Assembly (NCBI GenBank): GCA_963579625.1
Contig: CAUZHN010000020.1
Span: 1-39,083 of the forward strand
DNA: 39,083 nt
Direction of reading: 5' to 3'
DNA from: JAAXGI01 sp963579625
Lineage (GTDB): Bacteria > Gemmatimonadota > Gemmatimonadetes > Longimicrobiales > Gaopeijiaceae
Made by a program: the position numbers and the translations under genes. Below, piece after piece: positions 33,650-39,083 of the stretch. The notes under the pieces are model-generated. The model saw nothing but the letters and a program-made list of their open reading frames with translations. It was not told the origin of the DNA and ran no database searches. Numbering within the stretch: position 1 is the stretch's first letter; each line of letters begins with the position of its first letter.

Positions 33650-35248
33650 ATGAGCAGATTTTCTGAAAATATCGTCAAGCACTTTATTCGTGAGTCTCAT
33701 CGGAGAACCTCTCGGAACGGTGTCTTCCCAGTCGTCTTAGGGATTCTGATAACACTCGCGATTACAGTTGTAGGTTGTGGCAATTTGGGAGCAGGAAAGG
33801 GCAGGGTGCTCATTCTCATCGTGGATGGATTGAGACCCGATTACGTAACTGAGGACATCATGCCCCGCCTAAATGCGCTTGCGGAATCAGGTGTTCGGGG
33901 CTTGGCACATCATGCTGTCGTTCCTACGGTAACCCGTGTGAATGGGCCCTCGATTTTCACCGGCCACTATCCGTCAGGGCACGGGCTGATGGGAAACTCA
34001 GTCTATTTGGCGGATGTTGATCCCGATCGAACTCTGGATGCTTCCAATGCGGATGATCTGAGGACGATCGATGAGGTGACGGGTGGACGGTTGCTCACCA
34101 AGCCCTCGCTAGGGGAACTCTTGGATGAACAGGACTTGGTGTTCTTTGCAGCGTCTTCCGGATCGGCCGGTTCAGGAATGCTGATGAATCATCGTGGAGC
34201 TGGAGTGGGCCTCGTCCACTACGAGTTCACCATACCGGAATCCCTCGGGTCGATTGTCACAGGGGAACTCGGCCCTCTTCCTGAGCCAAGAGCGGACGGA
34301 TCCTCATTCTCATCGTGGATGGCTCGTGCTGTCGATGTGGTACTACGGATTGGCCTTGATATCGGCAATGCTGATGTCCTTGCCCTCTGGTTGACTGAAC
34401 CAGATAAAGCTGCACATGCAACAGGGATTGGTTCTCCCTCGACGCTTGCCGTACTGAGGTCTCTGGACGAGGAGATTGGACGGCTTCTCGACGGCTTGGC
34501 TGAGCGAGGTATGCTTGAAACGACCAATATTCTCGTCACCTCCGATCATGGCTTTTCCACCCGCACAGGGACTAGCTCTCTCTCCAACCTTCTGGTCGAG
34601 GAAGGCCTGAAGGAAGACGGCACTTCAATGGACGTTGTAGTGGCTGGAGGAGCGATTCATGTCTTGGAGGGGGGGGCAGATCGAATTTCTGCCATCGTTC
34701 AGGTGCTCCAACGCACGGACTGGATCGGACCTGTGTTCACGTCGGCAGATCCTGACGATGCCAATCTCGGACACCTGCCCGGGACGTTAGCTTATGCGGC
34801 CATAGGGTGGAATCATCAGAGGGCGTCGGACATATTTACTACCCAGAACTGGTCGAGCGCGGTCAATGAATACGGATACGCGGGAGAGGTGCTAGCGCCG
34901 GGCATTGCTGGGCATGGCAGCACGAGCCCTTGGGATATCCGCGCAGCCTTCATTGCGTCGGGGCCAGACATCAAGAGGGGGGTGGTCTCTAATGTCCCGA
35001 CCGGTAATATCGACCTTACTCCGACAGCACTGCATCTGATGGGAGCGCCAATACCGGGGGGGCTTGATGGCCGGGTCCTCAGTGAGATCTTCGGGGAAGG
35101 TCCTGATCCGGCAACAGTCGACGTCCAATTCGATCCAGTCCATACCGAGGTCGTGCTTCCAGATCTTCGCTATCAGTTGACGGTTGAGCGAACGAGGGTG
35201 GGTGGATCGATGTACGTGGATGGGACCCAGGTCGAACGAATTCGTTAG
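33650..35248 (+). CDS. Alkaline-phosphatase-superfamily lipoprotein (phosphodiesterase/pyrophosphatase type)
   Basis: A 532-residue member of the type I phosphodiesterase/nucleotide pyrophosphatase family (PF01663). Residues 25-43 ('VVLGILITLAITVVGCGN') form a signal peptide with a VVGC lipobox, so it is probably membrane-anchored in the periplasm. The metal and nucleophile residues are in order: 'LIVDGLRPD' (Asp), 'PTVTRVNGPSIFTG' (nucleophile Thr), 'TEPDKAAHATG' (Asp and His), 'VTSDHGF' (Asp-His) and 'AGHGSTSPWD' (His). The substrate, a phosphodiester, nucleotide or phosphonate, cannot be told. It ends tail-to-tail with the next gene, sharing stop-codon bases. The 148 bases upstream hold only a weak hairpin. 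Confidence 0.9.
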   Translation: MSRFSENIVKHFIRESHRRTSRNGVFPVVLGILITLAITVVGCGNLGAGKGRVLILIVDGLRPDYVTEDIMPRLNALAESGVRGLAHHAVVPTVTRVNGPSIFTGHYPSGHGLMGNSVYLADVDPDRTLDASNADDLRTIDEVTGGRLLTKPSLGELLDEQDLVFFAASSGSAGSGMLMNHRGAGVGLVHYEFTIPESLGSIVTGELGPLPEPRADGSSFSSWMARAVDVVLRIGLDIGNADVLALWLTEPDKAAHATGIGSPSTLAVLRSLDEEIGRLLDGLAERGMLETTNILVTSDHGFSTRTGTSSLSNLLVEEGLKEDGTSMDVVVAGGAIHVLEGGADRISAIVQVLQRTDWIGPVFTSADPDDANLGHLPGTLAYAAIGWNHQRASDIFTTQNWSSAVNEYGYAGEVLAPGIAGHGSTSPWDIRAAFIASGPDIKRGVVSNVPTGNIDLTPTALHLMGAPIPGGLDGRVLSEIFGEGPDPATVDVQFDPVHTEVVLPDLRYQLTVERTRVGGSMYVDGTQVERIR

Positions 35249-36915
35249 CGACCCAGCACCTGGTCCAAGACCCTACCATCTAGGTCATCTGGAACTGGAG
35301 TATTCGTGAGCCATCCTAGGGTAGGAGCCACATCCACTGCTCCTGCTCGATCCTCGGATCTTCCGACTGAAATCATCTCTCCCAGAAAGATCATTGGGAC
35401 GTGTCGGTCGTAGTAATACGGACTCCCGTGACTGGTCGCATCGTCGGCTGTCGCCGGGGACCGGAGAACATTTTCAGGGAAACGCAAGTAGACTCCGGCC
35501 CGAGCCTCTCGACTGACGACTCGAGTTCTTGAGTGGGAACGAGCGTACAGCACCTGAAACGAGTCTGGGGCAATACTCTGTTCGATCTCGTCGAACGTGT
35601 ACGCTGCTTCAACGAAGGACAGGGATGACAGCACTTCCTTTACGGCCTCTGCAGCCTCATCCCCATCCAACCCACTATCGAGCACGGTTCGGACACCGCC
35701 AGACAACTGTCTGCGCTCAGCACGGGTCAGACGCCCTGCATCCACACCCGTTTCGGCTAGATGTTCGGGTACATCCAGAACCCCGTGGTCCGCGGAAAGG
35801 GCAAGGACCCAGCCCCTTGGGCCCAACGTTTCATCAAGCAAGGAAAAGAAGCGCTCAAGATGCAAATCAAGCCGGAGGAGATTGTCGAGTTGCTCTCTAC
35901 TACGGGGGCCGAAGCGGTGACCAACCCTGTCTGTCTGGGAGAGTCCGATTCCCAGATAATCTACACTTCCACGCTGCCCCAGCTGGAGTTCTCGAATTGC
36001 TTCGATCGCCAGGGAAATAACAGCCCGATCAGGGAACGGTGTACCATCGTATCTCCAGAGATTTAGGGCACGCGGATCAGAGGTGTCCACGATATCACTT
36101 GCCCGATGGGGAAAGACGGTGTGCTCTCCGTCGTACTCGAATTGAGAGCTGTCGGGACGGGTTAGAGATAGTGCTGAAGAGGGGGTAATGCTCTCCCACA
36201 CCGAATCCGCGTAGATAAGTGGCATTGTCGTGGCATTGAATTCGGAGATCCACTCAGGGTATTCTGAATGGTAGAAGTCAGAAGTGACAAAGTCTCCCTC
36301 TTCTGTAAGCCAATACACGTCACCATGAGCCTTAGCAGCCAATCCAATAGCCGCCCGGTCCTTTCTGGAGATTGATACGGCTCGTGAAGCCGAGTCATTC
36401 GTGAGGATCCAATCGGGAAGGCCTGTTCGCTCGATGTTCGTTGGGGCTCGTCCCGGAAGTTCAGGATGTCCAAGAATCGCGGTGCCAAGGTCCTCCATCG
36501 AATACACGGATCGCCAAATGCCCTCTTCTTGTTCCGACCATGAATTCCCTACGATTCCGTGACGCATCGGATGGACGCCCGTTGACAGTGTCGTATGTCC
36601 TGGCCCTGTTTGGGTGACTCCGTGGTCCTGGGTGGCATTCACGAATTGGTAGCCTTCATCGAGGAGTCGCCGGAAGCCTCCAGTGAAGAAAGGATCATAT
36701 GCCTGGAGTAGATCCGGCCGTAGCTGATCTACCGCCACGAGGATCGCGAGGGTGGGGAAAGTTTCTGGGGTATCAGGGGTGCTTCTTATAGGCTGAAGAC
36801 ACCCAGAAGTCAGTCCCAGGAGACCGAACACGAGCAATTGTCGGGGAAGGCGGCAGGTCGTGATTGCACGGCGGATAAGTTTGACGAGAACTCCTTTACT
36901 TAGCGGGCGAAACAT
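35245..36915 (-). CDS. PafA-like alkaline phosphatase lipoprotein
   Basis: A 556-residue alkaline-phosphatase-superfamily protein on the minus strand. A signal peptide ends at the lipobox-like 'GLTSGC' near residue 39. Active-site blocks are 'VAVDQLRPD' (metal Asp), 'TQTGPGHTTLSTGVHP' (nucleophile Thr), 'SISRKDRAAIG', 'GLSQTDRVGHRFGP', 'SADHGV' and 'ATSHGSPYYYDRHVPM'. The K-D-R triplet matches the Lys/Arg pair that PafA uses to bind phosphate monoesters, so a monoesterase is likely, unlike its diesterase-like neighbour. An AGGGGAAC site precedes ATG 36915. The 241 bases upstream contain no gene. Together the two enzymes would supply phosphate from organic sources at the cell surface, which is an inference. 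Confidence 0.9.
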   Translation of the reverse strand: MFRPLSKGVLVKLIRRAITTCRLPRQLLVFGLLGLTSGCLQPIRSTPDTPETFPTLAILVAVDQLRPDLLQAYDPFFTGGFRRLLDEGYQFVNATQDHGVTQTGPGHTTLSTGVHPMRHGIVGNSWSEQEEGIWRSVYSMEDLGTAILGHPELPGRAPTNIERTGLPDWILTNDSASRAVSISRKDRAAIGLAAKAHGDVYWLTEEGDFVTSDFYHSEYPEWISEFNATTMPLIYADSVWESITPSSALSLTRPDSSQFEYDGEHTVFPHRASDIVDTSDPRALNLWRYDGTPFPDRAVISLAIEAIRELQLGQRGSVDYLGIGLSQTDRVGHRFGPRSREQLDNLLRLDLHLERFFSLLDETLGPRGWVLALSADHGVLDVPEHLAETGVDAGRLTRAERRQLSGGVRTVLDSGLDGDEAAEAVKEVLSSLSFVEAAYTFDEIEQSIAPDSFQVLYARSHSRTRVVSREARAGVYLRFPENVLRSPATADDATSHGSPYYYDRHVPMIFLGEMISVGRSEDRAGAVDVAPTLGWLTNTPVPDDLDGRVLDQVLGR

Positions 36916-37156
36916 GGCTCAAGTTCCCCTCCGGTCTAATGGCGAGCACGGACACTGGCCACCAGTTGACGATTCGGTGAAGGTCCTGTCTTCTGCCCGT
37001 AAATCGAGGGTCTAAGCGTAGAGGTAGTCAATATGCACCCAATTCACTCCTCTTCTGCCCGACTTTAGACATAGTTCAACAGAAAGAGCAAGAGTGTCAA
37101 AAGAGTTGGTAGTAGCTCAATCGCAAGTGAAGGCTACTGAACCTCCCCAAGCCTGC

Positions 37157-38023
37157 TCACAAGCCAAGCTGTGACGCCAGATCATTGAAGTCCGTTGCGA
37201 TGAAATCGAACCGACCAACTTCAGGCAGGGGCCAGGGCGGTGCATTGGGACCCCGTTCAAGCGGACGATGAACGTAGGCGGTCCGCAAGCCATAGCTTTT
37301 TGCCGAGTCCAAGTCGCCCGCGTGCGCAGCGACCATCATTACTGCTGAGGGAGGAATGTCGAAGAATTCTCCCGGCATCATGTACATTTCCCTGTCGGGT
37401 TTGTAGTGCCTGACGACATCGGATCCGAGAACGCAGTCCCACGGAATGCCCCCAAATTTCGCCATGTTAGTCAACAATGCCACATTGCCATTCGACAGCG
37501 GAGAGAGCACGTAGCGCGTCTTAAGGCGCGCCAGCCCTCCGGGCACGCTCGGCCAAGGATGTAGCCGATGCCAAACCTTGTTGAGGTGGACCTTCTCTTC
37601 TTCGGTGAGGCCCTCAATCTGGAACTGCACGAGCAGGTCATCGAGCGTCATCCGGTGTAGATCGTCAAGCTTCGTCCACGGGAGTTCTCCTGTGCGGACT
37701 CGATTGCGTGATGGCCCATAGTTGGCACGCCAAGCTACGGCAAAAGCTTCAGCATCCAGATTCCAGCCCTTGTCGCGAGCGAGTTGCTCCACCTCCGCGA
37801 TGACTGACCCACGCCAGTCAACGAGGGTGCCAAAGGTATCGAAGACGCACATTTGTATGGAGTTTGCGATTTGCAAGTTTCTCTTCCTTACTGAACTTTC
37901 GAAACTAGATCCTGTTGATGGTACAGAGACAATTCCTTCACCAGCGGCAATCAAGCGTTGTGAAAGCGCCGGGGTGAGTCCTCCGGCGGCTAGGGCGGCA
38001 CCCAAAAAGTTTCGTCGGTTCAT
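37157..38023 (-). CDS. Tat-exported HAD hydrolase, haloacid-dehalogenase type II
   Basis: A 288-residue protein. The start at 38023 is fixed by a GGAGG site five bases upstream. The N-terminus 'MNRRNFLGAALAAGGL' is a twin-arginine signal, so the folded enzyme is probably exported. The HAD core follows: nucleophile D62 in 'CVFDTFGTLVDW', the second motif 'LSPLSNGN', 'RHYKPDREMY' with the conserved Lys, and 'VAAHAGDLDSAKSYGLRTAY' with the final Asp. The classical L-2-haloacid dehalogenase SxN before that Asp reads A-x-H here, as in a subgroup of relatives. Phosphatase or dehalogenase activity are both possible. Exported members of this family are uncommon. No neighbour points to a pathway. Confidence 0.9.
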   Translation of the reverse strand: MNRRNFLGAALAAGGLTPALSQRLIAAGEGIVSVPSTGSSFESSVRKRNLQIANSIQMCVFDTFGTLVDWRGSVIAEVEQLARDKGWNLDAEAFAVAWRANYGPSRNRVRTGELPWTKLDDLHRMTLDDLLVQFQIEGLTEEEKVHLNKVWHRLHPWPSVPGGLARLKTRYVLSPLSNGNVALLTNMAKFGGIPWDCVLGSDVVRHYKPDREMYMMPGEFFDIPPSAVMMVAAHAGDLDSAKSYGLRTAYVHRPLERGPNAPPWPLPEVGRFDFIATDFNDLASQLGL

Positions 38024-38135
38024 AGATTCCTCCAAAAGATATGCGGACCTGGGTTATTCAGCTTTTTGGGCGTCGTTTCTTTTCTTCGGTCGGATCGCAA
38101 TTCTCAGTACGCATGTACTCAATCCACCGCTTGCC

Positions 38136-38237
38136 TTATAAGTGTGGGGTGAGTACCCGTTGGAGGTCAAGCAATTCGTGGGCAGTCAAATCACGAAAGG
38201 GGAGATTAGGGAAGGGAGTATCTGTAAGGATAATCAT
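38136..38237 (-). CDS. Possible 33-aa ORF or gene fragment upstream of the HAD gene
   Basis: An ATG-to-TAA frame on the minus strand with protein-like composition, including 'PFRDLTAHELLDLQRVLTPH' (helical, charged). After the stop the same frame continues open with 'GKRWIEYMRTENCDPTEEKK', as if one longer gene had been interrupted. There is no ribosome site. It may be a relic or chance; no family is recognised. Confidence 0.25.
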   Translation of the reverse strand: MIILTDTPFPNLPFRDLTAHELLDLQRVLTPHL

Positions 38238-38260
38238 AACAAATGGTTAATGAATATTCA

Positions 38261-38334
38261 GTCCTCGTAGCTCAGGTGGATAGAGCGGCTGCCTCCTAAG
38301 CAGCAGGCCGCAGGTTCGAGTCCTGCCGAGGACA
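38261..38334 (+). tRNA. tRNA-Arg (anticodon CCU)
   Basis: The cloverleaf is complete. Acceptor GTCCTCG pairs with CGAGGAC, the D-arm is GCTC/GAGC, the anticodon stem GCTGC/GCAGC encloses loop CTCCTAA, and the T-arm is GCAGG-TTCGAGT-CCTGC. Anticodon CCT reads AGG (arginine) and the discriminator is A. The CCA end is not encoded. tRNA-Arg(CCU) genes are frequent integration sites, which is relevant to the unexplained genes just downstream. Confidence 0.97.
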
Positions 38335-38350
38335 TTCATGGAAGACAAGT

Positions 38351-38383
38351 CCCTGCAACCATTTATATGGTTGTGGGGTTTTT
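38351..38383 (+). terminator. Rho-independent terminator after tRNA-Arg
   Basis: Twelve-base-pair stem (arms 38351-38362 and 38367-38378, two G-U pairs) with a four-base loop, followed directly by TTTTT. It ends tRNA transcription and isolates the small-gene module that follows. Confidence 0.85.
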
Positions 38384-38564
38384 GCCATTTTTCTTATAGA
38401 ACCACTGACTGAGAGTCCGGATAGGAGCTTTCCATTTTTTTATTCATGGTATCACTAACCCCGTGGAAACTAGCCCCTAGCCCCCTCGGTGGCACCCAGC
38501 CACACCCAGCTATTCAGCAGTGTTTTGCTCGTGCTAAGTTGCCCTGATCGGTGCTGTTTTCGCA

Positions 38565-38593
38565 TTGAAATAAGGCCGAAATTCAGCTATATT
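38565..38593 (+). promoter_or_regulatory. Consensus-like sigma70 promoter for the structured leader
   Basis: TTGAAA at 38565-38570, a spacer of exactly 17 bases, then TATATT at 38588-38593 in an A/T-rich run. Predicted start near 38600. It is the best -35/-10 match I found in the window. The 180 bases between the tRNA terminator and this promoter contain no gene. Confidence 0.7.
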
Positions 38594-38599
38594 TATAGC

Positions 38600-38739
38600 G
38601 TGCAGAAAGACATTGTACCCCGGCGAGTTGTTGCGATTGCAACCGGGTTAACAAGGTGCTAAACCGCTCGGAAGGGTCTCGTGCGGAAAGCCGTACGGGA
38701 CCCTTTTGTTGTTGGCAGCATCGCTGAACGGAGAACATT
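38600..38739 (+). ncRNA. Structured leader or small RNA of unknown class
   Basis: From the predicted start to the first small gene there is about 140 nt with two visible structures. The first is a stem with GTTGC-GATT-GCAAC (about 38630-38645) extended by CCCG/CGGG across a 7-nt bulge. The second is the terminator-like hairpin at 38672-38705. This could be an attenuated leader controlling the two genes, or a free small RNA of about 110 nt ending at the hairpin. I do not recognise a known riboswitch. Confidence 0.45.
38672..38713 (+). terminator. Terminator-like hairpin inside the leader
   Basis: Fifteen-base-pair stem (38672-38686 with 38691-38705; two G-U pairs) and a four-base AAAG loop, followed by TTGTTGTT. 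The T-run is interrupted, so termination may be partial and conditional. It lies 35 bases before the first small gene. Confidence 0.65.
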
Positions 38740-38901
38740 ATGCCTTTCGTCAAACCATCAAAGAAAACAACGGAGAAGTTGCGGGGGTGGCTGATCTTGA
38801 ATCCAAACAAACCGCCGAGAAAACCAGCAGAACCAACGCTGGAGAAGCTGCAAAGAGCGGAAGCGGAACGGAACAAAAAGCTAGGCGGAGAGACACCATG
38901 A
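38740..38901 (+). CDS. Small basic protein, 53 aa, unknown function
   Basis: Starts at ATG 38740 with ACGGAG seven bases upstream and stops at TGA 38899-38901. The protein is rich in Lys, Arg and Pro ('MPFVKPSKKTTEKLRGWLIL' at the start, then 'NPNKPPRKPAEP') and ends with a charged helix ('TLEKLQRAEAERNKKLGG'). No signal peptide or membrane segment is evident. Its stop overlaps the ATG of the next small gene (ATGA), the same coupling used by the housekeeping operons here. A nucleic-acid-binding role would suit the charge, but no domain is recognised. A longer overlapping frame starting at 38706 has no ribosome site at its start and is less likely. Confidence 0.6.
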   Translation: MPFVKPSKKTTEKLRGWLILNPNKPPRKPAEPTLEKLQRAEAERNKKLGGETP

Positions 38902-39080
38902 GCAATCCCAAAATGGGACCCAACGAAACGATCACAGGACTAGAGTTGTTGATGAAACTGTCCCCGAAGGATCGGAAGAAGCTCATATCCAAATTGCTTA
39001 AGGGAGAACTCCCCATAGATCGGGGCTCCAAGACCCAGCAGAAACCCTCGCCTGCCTCAGAGAAACCGCCGTCATCCTGA
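38898..39080 (+). CDS. Small basic protein, 60 aa, unknown function
   Basis: Begins at ATG 38898, overlapping the previous stop, with GGCGGAGAG about eight bases upstream, and ends at TGA 39078-39080, three bases from the window edge. After 'MSNPKMGPNETITGLELLMK' comes a basic amphipathic helix 'LSPKDRKKLISKLLKGELPI', and then a Ser/Pro/Lys-rich flexible tail. No family is recognised. The helix-plus-tail layout would fit a small nucleic-acid- or protein-binding factor. Further genes of the same unit may lie beyond the window. Confidence 0.6.
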   Translation: MSNPKMGPNETITGLELLMKLSPKDRKKLISKLLKGELPIDRGSKTQQKPSPASEKPPSS

Positions 39081-39083
39081 ACC

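Noticed and set aside
38680..38705. Resemblance of GGAAAGCCGTACGG to a group II intron domain V
   Set aside because: The segment folds entirely into a terminator-like hairpin, the opposite strand of a domain V stem is absent, and no reverse transcriptase is in the window.
38706..38897. N-terminal extension of the second small ORF, giving a 124-aa protein
   Set aside because: The extension overlaps the better-supported 53-aa gene, begins inside the hairpin region and lacks a ribosome site; ATG 38898 has one.

Overview
The window comes from a diderm (Gram-negative) bacterium. It carries an almost complete lipid A pathway, an OmpH/Skp-type chaperone and several predicted lipoproteins. My best guess is an uncultured, probably environmental member of the Gemmatimonadota. 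Four things suggest this: the fused LpxC-FabZ protein, a bacillithiol gene (bshC) inside an envelope operon, an LpxK shortened just after its Walker A region, and a DUF5916-type secreted protein. Bacteroidota-like relatives also have LpxC-FabZ fusions, so the phylum is an inference. No transposase, integrase, CRISPR array or rRNA is visible.

Positions 1-17600 form a long, tightly packed plus-strand block. The 3' end of an OmpH gene and a strong terminator are followed by lpxD, lpxC-fabZ, lpxA, a Gfo/Idh oxidoreductase, an unannotated 44-residue membrane peptide gene, lpxB, a DUF374 acyltransferase and lpxK. Then come rlmH, a methyltransferase, bshC, a small membrane/coiled-coil protein, murJ, uvrC, gltX and a TPR lipoprotein. 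Many junctions are ATGA or GTGA overlaps, which implies translational coupling. The block makes acylated UDP-GlcNAc, joins it to the lipid A disaccharide and phosphorylates it; MurJ flips lipid II for the wall. The UDP-diacylglucosamine hydrolase (LpxH/LpxI) and the Kdo transferase (WaaA) are absent from the run.

Positions 17601-26975 begin with tRNA-Gly(CCC), a hairpin and a decayed partial copy of the same tRNA that lies inside the 5' end of a DUF5916 outer-membrane gene. A second coupled operon follows: PDZ/radical SAM/DUF512 protein, der, plsY and gpsA (ribosome assembly and phospholipid synthesis), then a small MerR regulator, surE, pcm and a YqaA-like membrane protein.

Positions 26976-38260 are looser and look more accessory. 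They hold an ABC exporter, a divergent pair of secreted hydrolases (cyclase family and a creatininase-like protein with altered metal ligands), propionyl-CoA synthetase, two convergent alkaline-phosphatase-superfamily lipoproteins whose stop codons interlock, and a Tat-exported HAD hydrolase.

Positions 38261-39083 start with tRNA-Arg(CCU) and its terminator. A consensus-like promoter, a structured leader of about 140 nt containing a terminator-like hairpin, and two overlapping small genes of unknown function then follow. This end of the window is the least explained and the best place to look for something new.
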